Part shown: positions 23,389 through 34,859 of the stretch, in pieces
How positions within the stretch are numbered: position 1 is the stretch's first letter
Layout of the letters: each line of letters begins with the position of its first letter
Source of the DNA: Lytechinus variegatus
Taxonomy: Eukaryota > Echinodermata > Echinoidea > Temnopleuroida > Toxopneustidae
DNA length: 64,000 nt
Direction: 5' to 3'
NCBI RefSeq assembly: GCF_018143015.1
Contig: NC_054740.1
Location: 45,315,422 to 45,379,421 of the forward strand
Position numbers and translations under genes: made by a program
The notes under the pieces: model-generated
The model's input: only the letters and a program-made list of their open reading frames with translations
Databases searched by the model: none
What the model was told of the DNA's origin: nothing

Positions 23389-24329
23389 CCAATTGTTACA
23401 ACCGATAATGTCGCACCAACGCATAATGTCGCAGCAACGCATAATGTCGCAATCTGCGACATTATGCCAAGAGCGTCCGACGCATAATGTCGCAGTCAAC
23501 GCATAATGTCGTAGTTTTTCTAACGCATAATGTCACATGTCGCAACGCATAATGTCACAGCGGTATTTTCTTCAGGACTCGAGCTACAGATAAGATATAA
23601 AACATGCTTTTACTTAGTATTTTGAGACACGAAAACGAGAATGAAATTATTTTGAAATCAGGATTACTCTTTGTATGGATATTTGTCGCTTTATTGCCAT
23701 TTGGTCTACTGCCTTTTCCCCACTATCGCATGGTCTGATATCACTTCGTCTACCATTAGTTAGTCAACTCTCAACATAGTCCAATAACCATTTCGTCTAA
23801 TTACCATCTCGTCTAATAGCCAGTTGGTCTAATAGCCGTTGTGTTTATTAATATTTAGTCTAATTGTATTTTTTTCAGTTGGTCCAATATCCATTTTGTC
23901 CAATATCATTACGTCTATTACCTTTTTGTCTAATAGCCAATTGGTCTAATAACCACTTGGTGTACTCTCATTTTCGTCCATGTTCCATTTGGTCTAAGTT
24001 CAGTTGGTTCACTATCACTTTGTCTAAACCCATTTCGGCTAACAATCATTTGGTATCGTTACAATGGGTCCAATCACCATTAGGTCCTATCACCGGTTCT
24101 AGGACAATTACCTCCCCCCAGAAAATCACCTTCCGGACAACAAATTCTTGACATTTAGCCTCCGAGGTAAATTACCCCCCCCCCCGGACAATTACCCCCG
24201 TACAATCATCCACTGGACAATTATTTCACAGACAATTACCCCCCCCCCCAGCAAATGCCCCCGAGGAAAATGATTCCCCAGACAGTTACCGCCAAACAAT
24301 TACCCCTGGAAAATCCCCCCCCCACCTTC

Positions 24330-25510
24330 TCTCTGGCATCAAATCAAGCGTGACCCCAGGGGGGAGGGGGCACTCGGCCAAAAAAGTGGTAGGGGTGTGC
24401 CGCGGGCGAGACAAAAAACGGGGTCCTTGGAACGGATCGCTAGCGTGTCAGTGCTGATGCATCCCTGTGGAACGGACATGCGTGCATGATGTAGCTCGCC
24501 CGGCGGCACGTCCGCCGGGTGCGCTCGCGCAGAGGTGATGGTCGGACAGCGCTCTGCGGCCGCATTTCACCAAAATTGCAGCTCATTGTAGCGGATCAAT
24601 GTGACCGGAACGGCGTAACGAAATATATGACAAGATTTGGAGCGGATTTCTTTCTTCTTTTTTTCTCTATAAGAAGAAAATGTTTTGCCTTGGAGCGGCT
24701 TTATTTGTTCTTTTTCTCAATGAGACAAAGATGCTATGCCTTGGGACGGAAATTTGAGTGTAAAAATGGGGGTCCCCTCCGCTGCACATTATAATATACT
24801 TAGTGCCCCCCCCCCCCCCCCCCCCCCGGGCGTGAACCATTATAATGGTCTGGGTCGGTGGCACAGGTTTTCAATATATTTTCTACTTTATCTTATGTTA
24901 ATAACTTTCTCTCTTATATCGCTCTTTCTCCCTTTTTCTCTCTCACTTTCTTCTTTTTCATTTTTCTTCCTTTTCCACCTTTTTTCTTTTTTTTTGTTTA
25001 GCAATGCCTTCGGCATCATGAAAAATGGGGGTGGGGGCTTGCGCTATATAGCTACGCATATGCACATCGGAAAACTGTGTAAACTGGCCCACATACTAAG
25101 TTTTCATAGAACAATTGAAAATTCATGAAAATACACGATTAGACATAATAATCACAAATGCCTAATATCTCTGATTCCAGTTGATCTGATTTTTTCTTGA
25201 TTCATTTGGGGTTTAATTTCAGGAAAAAATCAGGAAAATAGATAAAACATTAAAAAGACACCTTCACAGGTAGAAATATTGAAAGTCGGTAACGCAAACC
25301 ATCAACACTACTATTGACAAGAAGAACCTATAAACCTGTTATTTTAAAACAATTCATCTAACAAGAAGCTAAGAATTATGAAACAATTGGTGCACATTCC
25401 AGATTAAGATGTGGCTTAAGTTTTAATACAGTAAGCAAAAAAAATATGCAAAGATAATATACACAAGAACGCCTTGTAATTTTACTATTTAGGCCCTAAC
25501 TCTGTGCACT
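24330..25510. other. Core of the 3.5-kb foldback
   Basis: Mixed repeat DNA: a GC-rich part (GTGCCGCGGGCGAGAC, CGGCGGCACGTCCGCCG), then 24,720-24,810 matching 32,470-32,560 in inverse orientation (TGCTATGCCTTGGGACGGAA, AAAAATGGGGGTCCCCTCCG). A C-run of more than 20 bases follows, then pyrimidine-rich and AT-rich sequence. No credible gene. Confidence 0.55.
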
Positions 25511-25873
25511 CCCTTTGTCTAGGGGGTTATTGTCCCCGGGGCAGGGTAATTGTTCCCGTTGGTAATTGTCCTCTGGGGTAATTATCCGGGGGTAATTGTC
25601 ATCGGGGGGTAGTTGTCCGGTAGTAATTGTCATCGGGGGGTAGTTGTTCAGGGGGTAATTGTCCGGGGGTAATTGTCCAGGGGGTAATTGTCCGGGGGAA
25701 ATTGCCCTAGGGGGTAGTTGTCCGGGGGGTTATCGTCCTCGGGGGTAGTTTTACAGGGGGTAGTTGTCCGGGAGTTATTGTCTAGGGGGGTAATTGTCCG
25801 GGGTGTAATTGTCCTCAGGGGGTAATTGTCCTCGGGGGGTAATTGTCCTCAGGAGTTAATTGTCCAGGGGGTA

Positions 25874-26047
25874 CACTCTAAAAAATGAAGTGCTAATTTA
25901 GCTCTTAAAGAGCGTGTAGATCGAGTGACTGCACTTCGGAGTGCTGATTTGTCTAGTTCAAATTTGAACTAGACAAATCAGCACTCCGAAGTGCAGTCAC
26001 TATACACGCTCTTTAAGAGCTAAATTAGCACTTCATTTTTTAGAGTG
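25874..26047. mobile_element. 174-bp near-perfect palindromic MITE, TA target
   Basis: The ends CACTCTAAAAAATGAAG and CTTCATTTTTTAGAGTG are flanked by TA on each side (25,872-25,873 and 26,048-26,049). The whole body folds back around AGTTCAAATTTGAACT with only a 6-for-3 base difference between arms. TA targets point to the Tc1/mariner-like class. It is nested in the right arm of the 3.5-kb foldback. Confidence 0.9.
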
Positions 26048-26876
26048 TAATTGTCCTCGGGTGGGTAAAATTGTCAGGGATTAGTTGTCCGGAAGGGTGA
26101 TTGTCCGTGGGGTAATTGTCCTAGAACCAATGATTGGACCTATTGGTGATTGGACCCGTGGCAACGATACCAAATGAGTATTAGCAGAAATGGATTTAGA
26201 CAAAGTGATAGCGAACCAACTGAAGTTAGACCAAATGGAACATGGACGAAAATGAGAGTACACCAAGTGGTTATTAGACCAATTGGCTTTTAGACAAAAA
26301 GGTAATAGACGTAATGATATTGGACAAAATGGATATTGGACCAACTGAAAAAAATACAATTAGACTAAATGATAATAAACACAACGGCTATTAGACCAAC
26401 TGGCTATTAGACGAGATGGTAATTAGACGAAATGGTTATTGGACTATGTTGATAGTTGACTAACTAATGGTAGACGAAATGATATCAGACCATGCGATAG
26501 TGGGGAAAAGGCAGTAGACGAAATGGTAATAAAGCGACAAATACCCATACAAAGAGTAATCCTGATTTCAAAATAATTTCATTCTCTTTTCGTGTCTCAA
26601 AATACTAAGTAAAAGCATGTTTTATATCTTATCTGTAGCTCGAGTCCTGAAGAAAATACCGCTGTGACATTATGCGTTGCGACATGTGACATTATGCGTT
26701 AACGATTTGCTGCGACATTATGCGTTGCGACATGTGACATTATGCGTTAGAAAAACTACGACATTATGCGTTGACTGCGACATTATGCGTCGGACGCTCT
26801 TGGCATAATGTCGCAGATTGCGACATTATGCGTTGCTGCGACATTATGCGTTGGTGCGACATTATCGGTTGTAACA

Positions 26877-26962
26877 CCAATCACCTTGGGAAACTGTGCA
26901 ATGTGGTAGAACTTATTCTGTTGTTCCCTTATTTTGTGCGGTGTTGTGGGGTATGTGATGAA
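26877..26962 (-). pseudogene. Transposase exon 2, upstream half
   Basis: The acceptor ttcttactgcag lies above 26,962. It encodes FITYPTTPHKIREQQNKFY and HIAQFPKVIG, ending inside the duplicated ATTGG. With 23,208-23,388 it makes 267 bp (89 codons), phase 0 on both sides. Confidence 0.9.
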
Positions 26963-29066
26963 CTGCAGTAAGAAATGATAATTTAGAGATGATGACAATG
27001 TTATAAGTGCCACTACTGTATATTGCGGAACATTCTTCTCGAAATATCTTGAAAATCACTAACTGGTATTATATTTGCCATGTTAGAAAATGCAGCATTC
27101 CATCATACTCTAAAAATCATTTTATTATGAATAATTTTTAACCAAATCTTTGTATATTTGGTATCAACGTGCGATTGATAAGCCATCAAAATCTTAATAT
27201 CACTAGCCCAGTTGCCTGGATATTCAAGAAAACTATTTTGGTGTAAACATTAATGATTCAGTAAATAGAAGAACAAACATGAATATAAATATGTGATGAA
27301 ATGTGGTTAAAAAATAATCTACCCTACATTTTAAGATTTGTTATCAAATTAAATACTACATTTATGCTCTGTACTTTTACATGTACTAATTTTATCAAAT
27401 GCTTAATATATCTAATGCAAAGTTATTACTTATTGATGAAATTGATATTACGAATTGATTGAGTATTACGACATGTGATGTAAATATTGTTAAGTGTATT
27501 ATTATTGTATTTAAATAAATTAAATTATTGACCTATGAAATATTTTAAATATGCATATTTTATGTACTTTAAATTCCATAGTCTATTGCAGACTGATGAT
27601 AGCTGATGTTTAAAAGAAAACCTTTGAGCTCTTTCAACATATAATAGGGAAGAATTTGGAAATATGAGTAAGCCGGGTTTTGTAAGATTCTTTTTTATAT
27701 TTCAAATAGAATTTAGAATAAAAAGGTAGGGGTTCTATTTCTAAAAGCTGATTCAAAATCAGTTCAACAAAATGAGAAATAAATGCAAGAATCTTACAGA
27801 AATGACATCACCCCTCTAAGCCTTTGAAAACATTGATTAAAAATAGTTTGTGTGTTAGTTTCTATCATCGGATCCCACAGTATAATTTTACAGCAGAATC
27901 ATGAGCATAATCGACTCTACATAGCAGCAATAGCAAGCCAGCTGCGAGATGTAGTTGAAATTGCCCCCCCCCCCTAAAAATAAATAAATAAATGAAGAAA
28001 AAAAAAATGAATAAATAAAATAAAATAAAATGAATAAGGATAATGAATATTTGAATTTTTTATTCATTTCATAAGAGTAAATGCACAAATCTGGCAATTA
28101 AACTGCAAGAAATGATGAAGATCGAGTACAACGCTTATATTACGCTCCTTTAAAAAAGTTACTAAAGGCTCCTTATATTCTCCCCCATTACCAGCTTGTT
28201 CCAAAATTGATAGGAATTTAGTAATAAACCTTATTTGGCATCATTCATTTGTAAAATATATCAGGCTAATGTTGGATCCAGGGGGCACATTCAGCCCCCC
28301 CCCCTTTTTTTCAATTATCAAAATTTATTGATTAAAATCCACGTATATTGGATCACACTCTTTAATACTACAAGTACATCCTACAAATACACACAATTAA
28401 CTTGAAACACAAAGTTACAAATCAATTATATAAATAAATATGATGTGTAGAGGCTATGACAGATAATAGTGAAGAAACAATAAAAGAAGAAACTTAGGCC
28501 ATATAATTGACAAATCATGATTAACCATTTTCCATGTTTAACCCTAAAACATATTTAATACATATTCTAATCAACAATTGGCCTCTTATACCATTGGTAT
28601 TATTAGATGTGCTTCTTTTGAAATTTTGCACAAATTTTTAAATTTTTGAAATGCACTAAGTTCAAATTAAACTAAATATAATTATATAAAACGAGGATAT
28701 TTATCTCGGGTGGGTTAAGTGGCAACTTGCAATCCCACCCTAAATTTGATAAAAGACAAATGTTTTTTTTTAATTTGCATATTTGGAAACAAACAGAATT
28801 AGTAGTAACCGATTATAATACTGTTGACTCTCTTAAGATACAATAATTCAATATAACTGAAGTTTGAATATGAACAATGATGCAATATAATTTCATAATG
28901 TGACATTTAAAGAAAGAGATATACTGTGGGGAGCTTGGAGAGACGACAACGATAAGCGGAATAACAAGAAGATTTGGTACAGTTTTTCTCTTATTAATAT
29001 TCAGACAAAAAAAAATTATGGGTACCAGGTATGAGCATATTATTATTTTCGAAAAGCTCCAGAAAT
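26963..29066. other. Transposase intron 1, AT-rich part
   Basis: No gene recognised. Low-complexity stretches include a C-run near 27,964-27,975 followed by (AATA)n-type DNA to 28,040, and a C-run near 28,296-28,305 next to GGATCCAGGGGGCAC. Confidence 0.4.
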
Positions 29067-29284
29067 TCAGGCGCGGATCCTGGAGGGGGCCGAGCATATA
29101 GCCCCCCCCCCCCATTTTTTGACAACCTGCAGAAAAAAGTGTACTCTTCAACTTGATACGCAAAACAGAAAGAAATGTCAGAAAGAGGTTTTATACCCAT
29201 AATGTGTCATTTACAGACTCGTATCGGCCGGCCCGATCCCGAAAGGAAACAAGAAAAAGGTGAGGGGAAGAAATGGAAAACAGA

Positions 29285-29870
29285 CTTACATAAAATTTTC
29301 GCTTCGCGCTCGCATTGCCTGTGTAATGAATCGCATTCAAGAGGATTAAATGACACTTAATATATCAAGTTCAGAAATAAAATTCGCACACAATATTTTA
29401 GCTGGCACATCAAGCTTCAATTAGTTTGTTTGATTTACACAAATTGTTATATCAAAATTTTCAGCTCGCGCTGCGCGATCGCATTGTTTGATTTGTGAGA
29501 TACGTATCCTCTTTGGAAATTCTTTCCAAAATTTGTCAAAATGCTCCTTGTATATGAAATAATTAAGCTCGTGCTTCGCGCTCGCTTTTGATTGTTTGAG
29601 ACGCACAGCTTGTTCTTTATTTAAATTAAAACGCGCTAATTATAAGACTGTCGAGTTTTCAGGTCGGAATATCATAAATTTTGAGCTCGCGCTTCGCAAC
29701 TCTCATTATTTAATGAAAAACATTCCTAATTGAGTCCCTTTTCACGTTACTTTCGACTCGCACTTCGCGCTCGCATTTTTTAGTTGGATACATTATATAA
29801 AAATGCTCAGAATCTTCAGTTCTAAGGCCATGAAATATTAAAGTATTTTAGCTTCGCGCTCGCATTATAT
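29285..29870. repeat. Array of GCTCGCGCTTCGCGCTCGCAT motifs
   Basis: Six or seven copies of the GC-rich word (29,299; 29,465; 29,569; 29,683; 29,757; 29,849 approximately) are spaced ~75-165 bp apart in AT-rich DNA. Each can fold on GCGC-TTC-GCGC. The same array occurs at 44,170-45,090 and, in inverse orientation, inside the hAT element at 59,390-59,880. Confidence 0.8.
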
Positions 29871-29910
29871 ATATCAAGACCACATGAGATACCTTATCTT
29901 GTTTATAACG

Positions 29911-29962
29911 ACTGAAGTTTTAAGTATGGTAGTTTTAAAACTACCATACTTAAAACTTCAGT
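29911..29962. repeat. 52-bp perfect palindrome
   Basis: ACTGAAGTTTTAAGTATGGT.. reads identically on both strands with no loop. It lies just downstream of the GCGC motif array. Confidence 0.95.
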
Positions 29963-30097
29963 AGTTTGTTAGGACTACCCTGAAAAACCAACAACAAAAA
30001 ATCAGATTACTGCGGCCAATCGCGAAAAATGGTGATGAAAATATTTTTCGCCCCCCCCCCCCTTATTGGCGAAAGCTGGATCCGCCCCCGGGGGGGG

Positions 30098-32450
30098 TGT
30101 TGCACCCACAAATGTAATAACGCCCACAAATGTAATAACGCCCACAAATGTAATAACACTTTACCCACAAATGTAATAACGCCCACAAATGTAATAACAC
30201 TTTACCCACAAATGTAATAATTTTTGATCGCCCACAAATGTAATAATGACTTTACCCACAAATGTAATAAATTTTAAGGGATTTTTGGCGAATCCGTTCT
30301 AAACTAAAATCCTATAGTAATCACATAGCACAAAAGTGCAAAGTCTTTTTTTCAGACCGGGTTAATAAAACATCAAAGTACAAGTCCAAAGTCTTTCTTC
30401 CAGACCCGGTTGTTTCAAAAATTATAATATAAATCCAAAGTCTTTTTTCCAGACCCGGTTGTTTAAAAAATTGTGATATAAATCCAAAGTCTTTTTTCCC
30501 AGACCCGGTTGTTTCAAAAATTATAATATAAATCCCAAGTCTTTTTTCCAGACCCGGTTGTTTAAAAAATATAATAAAAGTCCAGTCTTTTTTTCCAGAC
30601 TCGGTTGTTTCAAAAATTATAATATAAATCCAAGTCTTTTTTCCAGACCCGGTTGTTTAAAAAATTATAATATAAACCCAAAGTCTTTTTTCCAGACCCG
30701 GTTGTTTCAAGAATTTTAATAAGTGCAAAGTCTTTTTCCTGACCCAGTTATTTCAAAATTTATAATATAAGTCCAAACTAAGATACAATAATGATATTCC
30801 TGTGGAAAAATGGGAATCGAGCTTAGTCTTTTCTCCAGACCCAGATAATTAAAACTGGTGGAATATATGTCTTTGTTGTTGTTTCAACTTATAGATGTAT
30901 ATTGTGAATATATGCACTAAGAGTAAATTGAGAATCAAGCGTAGTCTTTTCTCCAGACCTGGTTGCCTGTTATTTAAACATTATGAATAACAGTTTAAAA
31001 AAGTATAAAGACCACATAATCTTATTAATGCTGGATATATAGCGTAGTCTTTCAGCCCGACCATTTTTTTTCTTAAAAACGCTAATAGTAAGAATAAAAA
31101 AAATCAAAGTTTAAGACCAAACAAACCTTCAACCTAAGAACCTGTTTTAAAAGAGGTTTAGAGTGTTGTCTTTATTCCAGACCTAAAACAGTTACGAAAA
31201 AAAATCTTCTAACATAAGACCTTATATTCTTATTCTCGTGGAATAACACGAGGTTTAAAACGTACTCTTTCCTCCAGACCCGGGTATTAAAAAAAAGTAA
31301 CTGAAAGACTTCGAATCTAAGACCAAATTTCCAAAGTTTCACCCAGTAAAAATATGTCTTTTTTTAAAATAATACTACTACCCCTACAAAACATTGTAAT
31401 AACGCGTGGGTAAAGCAGACATCCTTTCTCCAGACTTGGTTATTATTTGAAAAATAAAATAGTTTTTACAAATATTCTAAAACGAATATCCAATAATCTA
31501 ATTACTGTGGAACAACATGAAGACCGATTATCGAAGATCGACTTTCCTCCAGACACAATTATTTCAGGAATAAAAAATCAATAAAACTCAACCCCCAACA
31601 ACGAATCTAAGAACCGACAATCCTCCAAATTAAGACCATGCATGTAGAAAAGCACACGTTTAGAGCGTTGTCTTTATTCCAGACCGGGTGATTTAAAAAT
31701 GATTTAAGCAATCCTAAAAACAAAAGACTCAAATTCTTATTCTTGTGGAATAATACGACTATTATGCTTAGTGTTTCGTCTGGACCTGGTTATTTAAAAG
31801 ATAAAGAAATATTGAAAAAAATTGACAACTGAGACCAATCTTCAAAATTAAACCCACCTAAAATGCTTGGGCTTAGAGTGTTGTCTTTACCCCTCACCGA
31901 CGTATATTATAACTTTTGAAACGACCGGGTCTGAAAAAAAAGACTTTGGACTTGCATCATAATTTTTGAATTAACCGGCTCTGGAAAAAAGACTTTGGAC
32001 GTATATTATAATTTTGAAACAACCGGATCCGGTAAAAAGACTTTGGACGTATATCATAATTTTGAAAAACCGGGTCTGGAAAAAGACTTGGACCTGTACT
32101 GTAATATTTCATTAACCGGGTCTGGAAAAAAGACTTTGAACTTTTGTGCTATATGAACGCATCACTATAGGATATTAGTTTAGAACGAATTCGCCAAAAA
32201 TCACTTCAAATTTATTACATTTGTGGGTAAAGTGCATTATTACATTTGTGGGTAAAGTGTTATTACATTTGTGGGCGGTATTACATTTGTGGGTAAAGTG
32301 TTATTACATTTGTGGGCGATCAAAAATTATTACATTTGTGGGTAAAGTGTTATTACATTTGTGGGCGTTATTACATTTGTGGGTAAAGTGTTATTACATT
32401 TGTGGGCGTTATTACATTTGTGGGCGATTATTACATTTGTGGGTGTAACA
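30098..32450. mobile_element. 2.35-kb foldback with minisatellite arms
   Basis: The ends are TGTTGCACCCACAAATG and CATTTGTGGGTGTAACA, with GGGGG on both sides (30,093-30,097 and 32,451-32,455), a possible 5-bp duplication inside a G-run. Outer arms are ~20-bp units CCCACAAATGTAATAACG (30,098-30,270; 32,210-32,450). Next come 20-40 bases of ordinary DNA with GGCGAATTCGTTCTAAAC-type sequence, then inner arms of ~55-bp units AGTCTTTTTTCCAGACCCGG. Arm repeats are regular at the edges and decay toward the centre near 31,400. It shares its terminal TGTT(A/G)CA and 5-bp target with 23,394-26,876. Non-coding; frames inside are repeat translations. Confidence 0.85.
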
Positions 32451-32455
32451 GGGGG

Positions 32456-32983
32456 ACTCAGTATAAAATGCATAGTGGGTATGTGCCGCGGAGGGGACCC
32501 CCATTTTTACACCCCAATTTCCGTTCCAAGGCATAGCATTTCCTCTGAACTTTATCAAACATTGCACTTATCCACATAAGAGCCATGATTACAATGTAAA
32601 TTCGCCACGACCCCCTCCTTTGAAAGTCACAGCATATTTTTCTGTGATATGCTGCCCTCCCTAAAAATAAGTCAGAACTTTTTTCCAAAATTTTGCGTGG
32701 AGGAAATGACCTTCAATTTTTGGGTGATAATCTTATTCATTATTTTTTTACTTGTTCTGCTTGTCTTATTTTCTTTGGGGAACTCCCCCCCCCCCTGGAA
32801 AATCCTGCATGCTTGCAACCCACCCCTGTATCAGGCAATTGACTTTTCCTACCAACAAAACATAGCAAATATTGTCATTCGTTTTGTATCTATATACCAT
32901 ACCATCGGGGGCTTGATTTGCCTCACCCCCAAATCACGGCTTCGCATTATAAAAAAAAAGGATTCCTTCATTTATATCAGGTT
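32456..32983. other. Repeat-derived spacer
   Basis: 32,470-32,560 is an inverse copy of 24,720-24,810 (GTGCCGCGGAGGGGACCCCC; TTCCGTTCCAAGGCATAGCA). The rest is AT-rich with a C-run at 32,785-32,794. No gene seen. Confidence 0.5.
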
Positions 32984-33171
32984 ATTTACTTCAATAACTC
33001 CATACATCTACTTGATTTGCTAGTTCAGCCCTCTGGACTGCCATACCCGAAAAGAACTCCCAAGAATTTAAAAAGCGCGAGCGCGCCCTCTCCCGTTCAG
33101 GCTTACTACCCATGATCACCGCGCAATTAGCGTCCATCTTCCTCTTTTGCTTTCGGCAAGCCACCTGTCAA
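32984..33171 (+). repeat. DIRS left inverted terminal repeat
   Basis: Pairs with 39,641-39,838. It contains CATCTACTTGATTTGCTAG, then CTGGACTGCCATACCC and AAAAAGCGCGAGCGCGCCC. Apart from the outermost ~30 bp, which differ as expected for DIRS, the two copies match almost base for base. Confidence 0.9.
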
Positions 33172-33559
33172 GACGTGCTCAGATAAGTCTCCTAAGAGCT
33201 CAAATCTTTTTTGAGCTTTGGTATATTATTTTCGCTTATCTGTGGTGCATTCTCCCTTTTAATTTCAATCTTTCCATTTGTGTGTAAGATTGTGTTCAGA
33301 ATTTACACCTGGCGTGACTTTTTAGACGTGTTTTTGGATGACACTTAAATTGTTTTTTCTAACGTTTGAGTTCTCGTCGCGCCGCATCGCTAGCGCGTTC
33401 GCGGGGCACCGGGCTTGGCCTGCCTACGTGGCAGCAAGCCTTCACCACCTGTCATGGTTATTGTTCTTCACGTTCAAAGCGTGGTGGCTTTTGGTGCCGT
33501 TTTTGAATTAAATTCTAGACAGCCTCTACACTTTGTTGTCGAGGGTGTTATTGTTATTT

Positions 33560-33995
33560 CTTTTTGCAGGTTGGGATCTTCAACTCTGTTCCTTCCTTGC
33601 TTTCTGGAATTGATTTATTAAGATTTTCGATTGATTATTGATTGATTAATTCTTCAATTCTCTTTCCTTTCTGTTCTGAATAAATTTCTTGATTGATATT
33701 TTATTCACAGGCGGATCTTAAAGCTCAATTCCTTTTTCCTTCTGTTCTGAATAAATTTCTTGATTGATATTTTATTCACAGGCGGATCTTAAAGCTCAAT
33801 TCCTTTTCCTTCTGTTCTGAATAAATTTCTTGATTGATATTTTATTCACAGGCGGATCTTAAAGCTCAATTCCTTTTCCTTTCTGTTCTGAATAAAATTC
33901 TTGATTAATATTTTATTCACAGACGCTTCGGGGATTGTTTAATTCGGCTTACGCAATTATACCTTGATTGATTGGTTATTCAATCCCCCCCCCCC

Positions 33996-34026
<31 letters not shown>

Positions 34027-34700
34027 GTTCTTTACAGGTGGAGTCTCCTTCCTGTTAGAAATTTTTTTTTGACCTTTCCCGGAATTGTTTTCTTCGTTCA
34101 ATTCCCTTTTCCCTCCTAGTCTTATATTTTTTTACTTCGACAGGCGGGCTCTACGATTTCCCTTTGAGGATTTACTGTGTCGTTCTTCCTCTTGGAATCG
34201 TTACTAGAGACGTTCCTCCTTCCTCCTGTTCTGAATTTTTTTACCTTTCCACAGGAGGTTACTTTTTTCATCTTGGAAATTATCGTAAAATTTCTCTTAT
34301 TTGTCTCTCAATCCCTTTTCTTCCTGCTCTGAAATGCTTGTTTCTGTGTTTCTTCGCAGGTGGAAACTTCGTTCTCTTCTGAACTTGCATTCATTTTTGA
34401 ATTTTTGTTTCGAATTTTTCCTTCGGGCACAAAAAAGAGAATATAGTAGGGGAACCTTGTAGGAGTTTCTTTTTCAAAGTCTCCGACCTCCTTTTTATTT
34501 TCTTACAGGCAGATACCTAAACTATTCTTAGGTTCTTCTTCCTCCCTACCCCTCCCCTCTTGTTTTGTTCTGTTTGCTCAAACAAACTCCTTTTAGGAGG
34601 AGGGAAAGACCACTCCGGTCTCCACTTTTAATCTAAGCGAGACCTTTGTAAAAAAAAAAAAAATTCTTGTTTTTCCTTTTTCAGGGTAGAGAGAGGTACC
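33560..34700 (+). repeat. Leader array of splice-acceptor-like units
   Basis: Four regular ~65-70 bp units (33,655-33,930) contain CTGAATAAATTTCTTGATTG and ATTTTATTCACAGGCGGATC. Diverged relatives follow with CTTTACAGGTGG (34,034), TTCGACAGGCGG (34,138), TTTCCACAGGAGG (34,247), TTCTTCGCAGGTGG (34,350), TTCTTACAGGCAG (34,501) and TTTTTCAGGGTAG (34,677). Each has a pyrimidine tract and CAG|G, so every unit looks like a 3' splice site. It lies between the left terminal repeat and the gag-like region. Confidence 0.75.
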
Positions 34701-34859
34701 TTTGAATGGGACTAACACAGCCCCAGAGGACCTGGTGCCCTCCACGGGGACCGTCCCGATTGCAAGTTACAGAAGTCGGCCGCCTCCAGGCGAGTAGGAG
34801 GGACGCCGCGGTGAGCGCCCGGCGGCGGTGAGTATGAGGGTGCGTCGATCAGCATTCCG

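Larger units (their letters stand above)
23394..26876. mobile_element. 3.5-kb foldback with three-layer minisatellite arms, inserted in the transposase
   Basis: The ends are TGTTACAACCGATAATGTCG and its reverse complement. CCAAT is duplicated on both sides (23,389-23,393 and 26,877-26,881). Arms from outside in: (1) ~20-bp units of ACGCATAATGTCGCA (23,400-23,572; 26,650-26,870); (2) an ordinary stretch with GGACTCGAGCTACAG; (3) ~18-bp units of GGTCTAATAGCCATTT (23,700-24,090; 26,120-26,530); (4) ~15-bp units of GGACAATTACCCCC (24,100-24,330; 25,520-26,110, longer at right). The core 24,330-25,500 holds another repeat family and C-runs. No protein is encoded. The excision logic is proved by restoration of transposase exon 2. 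Confidence 0.9.
29067..30089. mobile_element. Fragment of a hAT-like element with CAGGCGCGGATCC end
   Basis: CAGGCGCGGATCCTGGAGGG followed by a C-run at 29,102-29,113 resembles the CAGNGGCG.. ends of hAT-type elements seen at 42.7, 43.1 and 59.2 kb. An inverse GCTGGATCCGCCCC lies at 30,075-30,088. The 8-bp duplication could not be confirmed because a foldback is inserted at the right end. Confidence 0.45.
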
